Origin: JBDREF01 sp043820045
GTDB taxonomy: Bacteria > Planctomycetota > Phycisphaerae > Sedimentisphaerales > Anaerobacaceae
Direction: 5' to 3'
Length of the DNA: 39,239 nucleotides
NCBI GenBank assembly: GCA_043820045.1
Contig: JBDREF010000292.1
Coordinates: 1-39,239, forward strand
Every line of letters begins with the position of its first letter. The first letter of the stretch is position 1. The notes below the pieces were generated by a model that made no database searches, was not told the origin of the DNA, and saw nothing but the letters and a program-made list of their open reading frames with translations. Below are positions 33,115-39,239 of the stretch, one piece after another. A program made the position numbers and the translations under genes.

Positions 33115-34422
33115 TTACCTCGACGCACATTGGCCTGCAATTTCACGGTATATACGCACCATTTCGCCTGCTGTTTGCTCAATATTGAATTTTTGAACAA
33201 CGGCGTCTCTGCCCTTCCTGCCCAGTTGGCTCGCATAATCCGGCTTGAGCAGCAGCGGCTCTATCGCAGCGGCCAAGGCCTCGGGATTATTGGGCTCGCA
33301 GAGTACCCCTCCGCCGGTCATCTCCAGCAGTTCCGGAAATACGCCGCTCGAAGGCTCCACGACCGGCACACCCACAGCAAGAGCTTCGAGCACGTACAAT
33401 CCATAAGCTACGGGCTGCTTTTCCGGCACCGACAGGACCGAGAGAGTATGCAAGAAAGCAAGTTTGGACCTGCGGTCGAAATCCGGCAGAAACTCGACGT
33501 CGTCGATCAGGCCGTTGGAAGCCAGCCGTTGTCGCATTTTACTTAAGAACGCTTCGTCGTCGGATCTTCGACCGCCTGTGATGCGCAACCTCGCTTGTCT
33601 CAATTCATCGCGCTTCTTTAGGATAATAAAAGCGTCAACCAGCGTATCCAGGCCCCTGTCCGGGCACATCCTTGAGAGGAAACCGATGGTGGGTATATCC
33701 GGCGCGGCTGCGGCAGGCTCGTATCCGTCGAGTGAAATACCTGTATAAACGACGCGCAGCCGATCCCGATGAAGCCCGAGCCTCTGCTGCATAACCTTGG
33801 CATAGTATCGGCTCACCGCAATAAACGCGTCTATGTCGCCGGCCCGTTCTGCAAGCACTTGCCAGGCTTGCTGCGAATACGGAGACGACAACCCATCCAG
33901 AAACCCATCTTCGTCCTGGAGCAGGCAGACGACCGGGACACGAAATCTCTGCTTGATGCCTCTGGCAAGTCCAGCCAAAAGAATATTGGATAGGCACACG
34001 ATATCAGGCTTGTTGTCCCGCGTATCGAGCCATTCAAGAAGTCTTTCCAGTTCCTTTGCCTGGTGGCCCGTTTCTCCTCGCAGCATCGAGATCGTAGTCT
34101 CGCCCAAATCTCTCGCGCTTGTCATCCCCGCTTTACGGCCGATCCACGTCAAGAGCTTCGGCGAATCAAGCCAGCGATCGAGCCAGCGAGGGGTCCTTCG
34201 AAAGAAATTCAACTTCTGCTGAAGATACACGTTGAGCCCGCCAAAGAAAATCGGGGCGGTATTGACCGAATCGCTTTGCTCGATTTGCAACGGCAGGTAG
34301 AGAGGAACGGTCAGCACGTCATTGCCGGATTTAAGAATCGCCTTAGCCAGAGCCGCATCACGCAAACAGTTCTCGCAATAAAAACTATCCCCCGCGCTCG
34401 GCGCAATTTGAACAATCCTCAT
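33115..34422 (-). CDS. GT4-family glycosyltransferase
   Basis: The 435-residue cytoplasmic enzyme has a GT-B fold. The N-terminal domain starts MRIVQIAPSAGDSFYCENC; the C-terminal nucleotide-sugar domain has TIGFLSRMCPDRGLDTLVDAF and the GT4 donor-site motif EKQPVAYGLYVLEALAVGVPVVEP, where the usual E-x7-E is seen around E367-E375. FNIEQTAGEMVRIYREI closes the domain. It should transfer a sugar to a lipid, polysaccharide or protein. The donor and acceptor are unknown. It sits between a propeller gene (18 bases) and the ABC ATPase gene (2 bases), so it may build the glycan or glycolipid the transporter handles. GGAG lies 4 bases before the ATG. Confidence 0.85.
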   Translation of the reverse strand: MRIVQIAPSAGDSFYCENCLRDAALAKAILKSGNDVLTVPLYLPLQIEQSDSVNTAPIFFGGLNVYLQQKLNFFRRTPRWLDRWLDSPKLLTWIGRKAGMTSARDLGETTISMLRGETGHQAKELERLLEWLDTRDNKPDIVCLSNILLAGLARGIKQRFRVPVVCLLQDEDGFLDGLSSPYSQQAWQVLAERAGDIDAFIAVSRYYAKVMQQRLGLHRDRLRVVYTGISLDGYEPAAAAPDIPTIGFLSRMCPDRGLDTLVDAFIILKKRDELRQARLRITGGRRSDDEAFLSKMRQRLASNGLIDDVEFLPDFDRRSKLAFLHTLSVLSVPEKQPVAYGLYVLEALAVGVPVVEPSSGVFPELLEMTGGGVLCEPNNPEALAAAIEPLLLKPDYASQLGRKGRDAVVQKFNIEQTAGEMVRIYREIAGQCASR

Positions 34423-34440
34423 AAGTCTCCACTTGAAGTT

Positions 34441-35643
34441 TCATCGTCCGGCGCCGAATGCGTACACGTACCCGTCGTCACAGCCGACAATAACCAGACC
34501 TCTGGCCACCGCCGGCGACGAGGTAATCGCCTTGCCGATCTCGTACGACCAGACCTTGCTTCCGTCGGAAAGTTTCAGAACATAAAGCCGGCCGTCCTCC
34601 GAACCCACGACCACCTTGTCACCGCAGATAACCGGCGAACTGTCCACCTCGCCCAGCGTCTGGAAAGTCCAGACGGCTTTGCCGTCGTCGCGGCCGATGC
34701 AATGCACTCGCTTGTCCCGCCCTCCGACCACGACCACGCTCTCGCCGACCGCCGGTGAGGAAAAAAACGGCGAGTCGCTGCCCGAATATTTCCACACGAT
34801 TTGCCCAGAGGCGATGTCGGCTCTAATGAATACATTGTCGTAGTTGCCGACATAGATCTGCCCCTCGATGAATGCTGCAGAAGCAGCAATATATGAACCG
34901 CTATCGATGTGCTTCACTTCGCTGCCGTCTGCGAGGGATACAACATGAATCATGGCATCGCAGCCGCCAAAAGCGGCCTTCTGGTCGCTGACCGCAGGAG
35001 AGCCGTTTATGTAGTTGTCCGTCTCATACGTCCAGACGGCCTTTCCGTCCGCGGAATCCACACAGTGCAATTTGTTGTCGTAGCTGCCGATGAGTATCCA
35101 TACGCGATCGCCGTCCGGGGACCGCGTCCAGTTGGCCGCTCCGAGAATCTCCCCTTCCGTCTCATACTTCCACCGAAGCTGCCCGTCGTTTGCATCCAGA
35201 GCGTACAGAAAACCGTCGGAGCAACCCACGTAAACCGAATTCTCGACCACACAGGGCGTTCCCTCGATAGCATCGGCAGCCTCATACGACCACAGTCTTC
35301 GGCCGTCATGTATATCGATGGCGTAAACATTCTTATCGGACGAACCAACAAAGACGCGGTCGCCGACGATTACCGGCGAGGATTTGATTTGACCGTTCGT
35401 TTTGAACTTCCAGACGACTCTAAGTGAATCGGGCAAAGTCCCCGACGCCCGGCCCAGGAGGCTCTGTCCGCCCCGAAACATCGGCCATGCGCTTCGGTCG
35501 TCGATCGTTACCTGAGGCCGGACGGACTCTTGGCCCGTCCTCTTCTCGCCGGTTTCGGGTCCCTCGATTATCACCACCGCCAGCACGATGCACAGCGCAG
35601 CTACAATAATGACTGCCAAGATGCCTTTAGTAACAGCTTTCAT
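34441..35643 (-). CDS. Membrane-anchored PQQ-like beta-propeller protein
   Basis: The 400-residue protein has an N-terminal anchor or signal (ILAVIIVAALCIVLAVVIIEG) and an eight-bladed propeller with very regular repeats: VYAIDIHDGRRLWSYE, LYALDANDGQLRWKYETE, LHCVDSADGKAVWTYETD, VHCIGRDDGKAVWTFQ and LYVLKLSDGSKVWSYE. The opening is a variant, AWPMFRGGQSLLG. No Shine-Dalgarno is visible; a -10-like TATTAT ends exactly 7 bases before the ATG, so the mRNA may be leaderless. It is 18 bases before the glycosyltransferase gene. It may face the periplasm as a binding or assembly platform in the envelope system. Confidence 0.8.
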   Translation of the reverse strand: MKAVTKGILAVIIVAALCIVLAVVIIEGPETGEKRTGQESVRPQVTIDDRSAWPMFRGGQSLLGRASGTLPDSLRVVWKFKTNGQIKSSPVIVGDRVFVGSSDKNVYAIDIHDGRRLWSYEAADAIEGTPCVVENSVYVGCSDGFLYALDANDGQLRWKYETEGEILGAANWTRSPDGDRVWILIGSYDNKLHCVDSADGKAVWTYETDNYINGSPAVSDQKAAFGGCDAMIHVVSLADGSEVKHIDSGSYIAASAAFIEGQIYVGNYDNVFIRADIASGQIVWKYSGSDSPFFSSPAVGESVVVVGGRDKRVHCIGRDDGKAVWTFQTLGEVDSSPVICGDKVVVGSEDGRLYVLKLSDGSKVWSYEIGKAITSSPAVARGLVIVGCDDGYVYAFGAGR

Positions 35644-35650
35644 GGCGGCG

Positions 35651-35679
35651 ATAATAGCGTATTATTTGAACTTAAGCAA
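35651..35679 (-). promoter_or_regulatory. Candidate leaderless promoter
   Basis: On the minus strand, TTGCTT (35674-35679, a weak -35), 17 bases, then TATTAT (35651-35656). The -10 box ends 7 bases before the ATG at 35643, so transcription would begin at or next to the start codon. No ribosome-binding site is present in front of this gene. Confidence 0.45.
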
Positions 35680-35730
35680 GAAAGCCTTTGAGGTGTGCGG
35701 GGTGTTGATGACGGCCGAAAAATCGCCGAG

Positions 35731-37110
35731 CTACTGTGGTGTTTTGGCAAGAGGAGGCTTTTCGGCAACGTATTGGCTGCGAGCCTCGGCGATGAGCTTG
35801 AGCATCTGGTCGGCCTGGCTTTGGACCTCGGGATCGGCATTCGTTACTCTCGAATTCCACTTACTGTACTCGCGATTTAGGTGCTGTCGTGTCTTTTCTC
35901 TGCTCATGTCCGAACTGATTCCGAGAATGGTTTCTATATCCCTGACTTCGTGCATTTCAACGGGAAGGACCTTCTCCATCATGACGCGGAACTTCTCGCC
36001 GTCAACCTCGAGCCAATTCGCCAGATTCTTCAGGGCTTCCAACTCTTCGGCAGAGACGTAGCCGCTGGCTTGCACCACGTACAGGCAAAGATCCAGAATA
36101 TCGTAGCGCTGCGCGAGCGGCGCAATCTCGACTATTTCGGTGCAGATTTCACTAGCGTTGAGCGTTTTGCCCGCGCGGAAAAAGTCAATGGTCTTTTCCA
36201 GAGCCTTGTCGAGTTTACTTCGGGCTTGCTCGGAACTCTGCTCCGAATCGTCCAAAATGTTGTCCCGCGCCCAGTTCTTTATCAGTTCGATCTCACAATC
36301 GTAGAGCTTGTTGTCGGCTGCACTGACAACAAACCCCAGCGCAACTGCGAGCACCTTCGTTCGATCAATATTCTCCTGCAGATCCACGTAGCCGATTTCG
36401 GGATTTTCGTAGGCAAACGTGCATCGTGCATGAGCAAGCTCCTGGTCGGTATCGGCCGATGATATCGACAGATCGAACTGCAAGTCCCTCCATCCCTTGC
36501 GAGGAAGTACTGTCAGATCAGGACGCAACTGCGCTGCGGCGGTCCAGTCCGACAAAACAGTGACCCTGTGCGGCAGCTTGCCAAGCTCAGCCGTGTGGCA
36601 AAACACGGACCCGTCCGACGCAGCCGCTGACGCCCGATGTTTTGCTCTGACCTGCACCGCCTGAGCCATGGAGGGTCCATCTGTGATATCCAGGATTGAA
36701 ATCTTCAAAGCCGTACGGCACATATCGTCCGGGGCGTGAATCGAGCCGCAGATCTCCATACTGAAGGCATCGAAGAAACTCTCACCTTCTTTTACCCTTA
36801 TCAATCGAACACGGCAATTGAGGATGCTCATATCGAGCCGAGCGAAAGATTCGGGATTGCGGTCATGTTCCTCCTCGCCCAGGATCCTCTGCTTGGCGCG
36901 GTCAAACAAGCTTGAGAGCTTCAATTGGCTCACGAGGGTCTTGAGCCTGAACTGAGGGGCAAGCTGCACGAGTTTCGACCGATAGTCAAGACATCCGAGC
37001 CTGGGGTGATTCCCCGGTTCCGCAAGCGAGGGGCGGATAATCAACCTGCTGAAAATCACTGCCAGAGATACTGCCAGTATAATCGAAACTGGAATCAGAA
37101 ATCCGCTCAT
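35731..37110 (-). CDS. Membrane protein with TerB-like and degenerate J-like domains
   Basis: From ATG 37110 the product is 459 residues (GTG 37125 is the alternative). It has an N-terminal transmembrane helix (GFLIPVSIILAVSLAVIFS), a region of about 200 residues I do not recognise, a TerB-like all-helical domain (about 260-395, starting KVLAVALGFVVSAADNKLYDCEIELIKNWA) and a C-terminal segment (about 395-450, ILGISSDMSREKTRQHLNREY and onwards). The last segment resembles a J-domain but lacks HPD. TerB-plus-J-like proteins often accompany Hsp70 genes. It directly follows the Hsp70 gene, so it may anchor or regulate that chaperone at the membrane without classic J activity. The assignment is moderate. 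Confidence 0.65.
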   Translation of the reverse strand: MSGFLIPVSIILAVSLAVIFSRLIIRPSLAEPGNHPRLGCLDYRSKLVQLAPQFRLKTLVSQLKLSSLFDRAKQRILGEEEHDRNPESFARLDMSILNCRVRLIRVKEGESFFDAFSMEICGSIHAPDDMCRTALKISILDITDGPSMAQAVQVRAKHRASAAASDGSVFCHTAELGKLPHRVTVLSDWTAAAQLRPDLTVLPRKGWRDLQFDLSISSADTDQELAHARCTFAYENPEIGYVDLQENIDRTKVLAVALGFVVSAADNKLYDCEIELIKNWARDNILDDSEQSSEQARSKLDKALEKTIDFFRAGKTLNASEICTEIVEIAPLAQRYDILDLCLYVVQASGYVSAEELEALKNLANWLEVDGEKFRVMMEKVLPVEMHEVRDIETILGISSDMSREKTRQHLNREYSKWNSRVTNADPEVQSQADQMLKLIAEARSQYVAEKPPLAKTPQ

Positions 37111-37131
37111 CCGCCCTACTCGCACATATGG

Positions 37132-38697
37132 TTACTCAACTTTTGATCTGCCTACGGCAGTAAGCTGCTTCTTCTCTTTTTTCTCTTTCACGTTGCTCTC
37201 GGATATCCTGCCGTCCTGGTCAAGAGAAATGTCGACCTCAAGAACCTTACCCGATTCGACATCCTCGAACTTGCAGTGCATTCTCTGGTTCACGTCATAA
37301 CTGTACGTAACCTTGATGGGACATCCCGACTGCCTGTTCGGAGGAAGTGTGAACTTGTGCGTCGCAATCTTGTTCACGTACTTCACGGCGCTGTCTTCGC
37401 CCTGGGTGACGGTCACTTCGACTTCCGCCTGGCCGTCAGAAAGGGTATAGAATGTCTGCGATGCCTCGCACGGCAGAGGTGTATTCTTCTTGAGGATTAT
37501 GCGGTTCTCAATTACGCGCCGGCCCGTTTCCTTGTCAACAGGAGCACAAATGGTCCCGTAGCTGTGGTTGCAGACATCGGTAAGACTGATGTCCTTCAGC
37601 CCCCCGGCCACGCCTGCCGGTACCTCATCAGGCTTTTCCCTGAGCATCGCCAATCCAGCGTGCAACGCGGCGCCGAGTGCGACGCATTCATCGACATTAA
37701 CGGCGGTTTCCGGGGCAAATCCGAACGTCTTCTCCAGGCGCTGCTGGACAAACGGTATCCTGGTGCTGCCCCCGACAAGCAGGACCTTGTCGATTCCGGA
37801 AGGCTCGATGCCGGCCTCCTCAAGGGCGACCTCCACCAGAATATCCGCGCGATCCATCAACTCCGAAATAGCCTGTTCGAACATTTCTCGCGTTATCTCC
37901 ACTCTCATGTTGCCCGCCGGGCCGTAGAGCATCTTCTTCGCAACGTTACGACGCGACAGTGTCCGCTTGATGTCCTCGGCTTCATCTTCGTACTTGGCTC
38001 TGTCCTCATCCGAGCCGATCAGTTCGGCGCCGAATTTGTCCCTGTAGCTTTGCTCCAGAAGCTCCAGTATCTTGAGGTCGAAGTCAACGCCGCCGAGCGC
38101 ATGGTCGCCCTGCGAGCAGACGATATCCATTTGGTGGCCCTTGACGTCCATTATGGTGACATCAAACGTTCCGCCGCCAAGGTCATAGACAAGCACCTTT
38201 CCCGAGACATTCCGCGTAGTCGCATAATACAGGGCCGCAGCGACGGGCTCGTTGACGATTCCGATCACGTTCAGACCCGCCATAATCCCCGCGTCCATGG
38301 TCGCCTTCCTGCGAACCTCGTCGAAGTGGGCCGGCACAGAAATGACGGCATCGCTAATCTCGCCGTGCTCGACGGAACAGTCCTGCTTGAGCTTTTTCAG
38401 GATCAAAGCAGACAATTCCACGGGCGTCCAGTCCTTTGAATCGATATTCTTGTGATAATTCGAATCTCCCATGTGCCGCTTTATCCATCGAATCGACCTC
38501 TCGGCGTTCAGATGCCGGGAGTTGATCGCTTCAATGCCCACGCGGACTATCTCAGAGTTCTCCTCGTCGAAGAAGATCGCAGATGGCGTGAGTCTTTCGC
38601 CGTCAGCATTTGGGATTATCTCCGGCTTGCCTATAGCATTGAGAATCGCTAACGCCGAAAAAGTCGTGCCGAGATCTATTCCCACTATATTAACCAT
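37132..38697 (-). CDS. Short Hsp70/DnaK-family chaperone
   Basis: The 521-residue protein has a full Hsp70 ATPase domain: the phosphate-1 loop GIDLGTT (6-12), phosphate-2 YDLGGGTFDVT (171-181), the NEPVAAAL motif (149-156) and the adenosine loop VGGSTRIPFVQ near 320. A substrate-binding beta-sandwich follows (about 380-500, with ILKKNTPLPCEASQTF). The C-terminal lid (about 100 residues in DnaK) is absent, replaced by a short Lys-rich tail, so it may bind clients loosely or work on membrane partners. AGGGGG lies 6 bases before the ATG. A GrpE-like gene is 80 bases upstream and the TerB/J-like gene about 20 bases downstream, giving a dedicated chaperone set. It is not the housekeeping DnaK by length. 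Confidence 0.88.
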   Translation of the reverse strand: MVNIVGIDLGTTFSALAILNAIGKPEIIPNADGERLTPSAIFFDEENSEIVRVGIEAINSRHLNAERSIRWIKRHMGDSNYHKNIDSKDWTPVELSALILKKLKQDCSVEHGEISDAVISVPAHFDEVRRKATMDAGIMAGLNVIGIVNEPVAAALYYATTRNVSGKVLVYDLGGGTFDVTIMDVKGHQMDIVCSQGDHALGGVDFDLKILELLEQSYRDKFGAELIGSDEDRAKYEDEAEDIKRTLSRRNVAKKMLYGPAGNMRVEITREMFEQAISELMDRADILVEVALEEAGIEPSGIDKVLLVGGSTRIPFVQQRLEKTFGFAPETAVNVDECVALGAALHAGLAMLREKPDEVPAGVAGGLKDISLTDVCNHSYGTICAPVDKETGRRVIENRIILKKNTPLPCEASQTFYTLSDGQAEVEVTVTQGEDSAVKYVNKIATHKFTLPPNRQSGCPIKVTYSYDVNQRMHCKFEDVESGKVLEVDISLDQDGRISESNVKEKKEKKQLTAVGRSKVE

Positions 38698-38777
38698 TTT
38701 GCACCCCCTGTTTCGTGCCTCGGTGAATCGTGGCTCCGCTTATGGTGTCTGCCCAAGTGAGATTCACGATTCTGTAA

Positions 38778-39239
38778 TCAAGCATATAGTTTAACCTGAG
38801 CTGGACGTACGACCTTTGTACTGTCCTCGTCAATAAAATATTGATAGCCTGGTCTGATAACACTCGCGATCCTGCCCGCCCGGCCAGGATCATCGCACTC
38901 CTCTTTTTCCTTGACGGCTTCGGCACATTTCTCCTGACCTCGATATTCGCTGTCGGTCTCGGGCTCGAACTGCTCGATACCGCTTGACTCCAGGGCGAAG
39001 ACCAACTCATCCATTACTTCCCCAAGGTGCGTTGCCCTGACGTCATCTTCACTCATACTGCTGATGCGATTGTCAAGATTGTCTATGCAGCGAATAATAC
39101 GCAGGCAAAAAGTCCTGATAATATTCCAGTCGTATCCGTCCTGAAGCTTCTTGAGCCTGTCCTGCTGATAGGCAGTGTATTCACGAATAGCCGAAACCTG
39201 CTCGGTGAGGTCCTCAAGGGCGTTGCTGAACGGCTCCGG
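38778..39239 (-). CDS. GrpE-like nucleotide exchange factor (5' end beyond the window)
   Basis: The frame is open from the window edge to TGA 38778-38780, giving at least 153 residues. The ATG at 39056 is internal: upstream codons continue without a stop into 'LEDLTEQVSAIREYTAYQQD' and 'WNIIRTFCLRIIRCIDNLDN', a helical part like the GrpE coiled coil. The C-terminus (RIASVIRPGYQY, then KVVRPAQVKLYA) matches the GrpE beta-domain pattern 'RPGY...LRPAxV'. A central acidic segment (EKEECDD) is unusual. It would release ADP from the short Hsp70 encoded 80 bases downstream. The start is missing, so total length is unknown. GrpE similarity is clear at both ends but divergent in between. Confidence 0.72.
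   Translation of the reverse strand, partial: PEPFSNALEDLTEQVSAIREYTAYQQDRLKKLQDGYDWNIIRTFCLRIIRCIDNLDNRISSMSEDDVRATHLGEVMDELVFALESSGIEQFEPETDSEYRGQEKCAEAVKEKEECDDPGRAGRIASVIRPGYQYFIDEDSTKVVRPAQVKLYA

Noticed and set aside
37276..38439. Plus-strand open frame of 387 codons
   Set aside because: It is antisense to the Hsp70 gene; the Hsp70 motifs on the minus strand are unambiguous.
38690..39010. Minus-strand frame of 106 codons beside the Hsp70 gene
   Set aside because: It overlaps the GrpE-like frame almost completely, is Ser/Arg-rich without motifs, and overlaps the Hsp70 start. The GrpE-like frame has recognisable family ends.
15429..39239. Multiheme cytochromes or c-type heme sites in the cluster
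   Set aside because: No CxxCH motif was found in the predicted proteins; the Cys motifs are of Fe-S or metal type.
1..39239. CRISPR array, tRNA, rRNA, insertion sequence or riboswitch
   Set aside because: No regularly spaced repeats, tRNA-like cloverleaf, transposase frame or known riboswitch core was seen in the short intergenic gaps. Reading by eye could miss a degenerate small RNA.

Overview
The window most likely comes from an anaerobic planctomycete, class Phycisphaerae or a close relative. This is inferred from gene content, not from a marker gene. The clues are several 'WPxWRGP'-type PQQ-like beta-propeller proteins, a Tat-exported sulfatase next to secreted glycoside hydrolases, oxygen-sensitive Fe-S oxidoreductases of the Hnd/NuoEF type, and moderately high GC. 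There are about 28 protein genes, no RNA gene, no CRISPR array and no insertion sequence that I can see. No gene-free stretch exceeds 300 bases.

Positions 1-4443 (minus strand) hold a thiol/soft-metal module. An ArsR-type repressor with an ELCVC metal-binding motif is followed by a 54-residue double-CC protein, a P1B-type metal ATPase, a membrane-anchored thioredoxin-like protein with CC clusters at both ends, and a CcdA/DsbD-like membrane protein. A near-consensus promoter (TTGACC-17-TATACT) and a 26-bp palindrome over its -10 box lie just upstream of the repressor gene. By eye the GC is lower here than in the rest of the window.

Positions 4541-9070 hold two divergent secreted-protein genes: an unrecognised 418-residue protein and a GH106-type alpha-L-rhamnosidase. 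Positions 9245-11046 hold a translationally coupled pair, an SMC/OLD-like AAA ATPase and a DUF4276 (Toprim-like) protein, a candidate antiphage module. Positions 11228-15382 hold a plus-strand operon of aldo/keto reductase, DUF5060/DUF4038 glycoside hydrolase and Tat-exported sulfatase. With the rhamnosidase this suggests use of sulfated, rhamnose-containing polysaccharide.

Positions 15429-39239 hold 18 consecutive minus-strand genes, most of them overlapping or a few bases apart. In transcription order they are: a GrpE-like protein (cut by the window edge), a short Hsp70, a TerB/J-like membrane protein, a PQQ-like propeller, a GT4 glycosyltransferase, a LolD/MacB-like ABC ATPase, a 1105-residue FtsX-type permease, a second propeller, an NHL propeller, an 82-residue RR-motif four-Cys protein, a Tat-type polyferredoxin (NapG/HybA-like), a NapH/NosR-like membrane Fe-S protein, a membrane-anchored propeller, a NuoE-NuoF fusion, a ferredoxin/GltD-like flavoprotein that lacks its NAD(P)H domain, two more secreted propellers, and a small Cys-rich membrane protein. 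A strong promoter at 18726-18754 probably gives the last three genes their own transcript.

My reading is that this long cluster encodes an undescribed envelope redox system. NADH electrons would enter through the NuoEF fusion and the truncated GltD-like subunit, and a NapH/NapG-like membrane and exported Fe-S relay would face the periplasmic side. Propeller proteins, an ABC transporter and a dedicated chaperone set would complete it. No catalytic hydrogenase, formate dehydrogenase or terminal reductase is visible, so the substrate is unknown.
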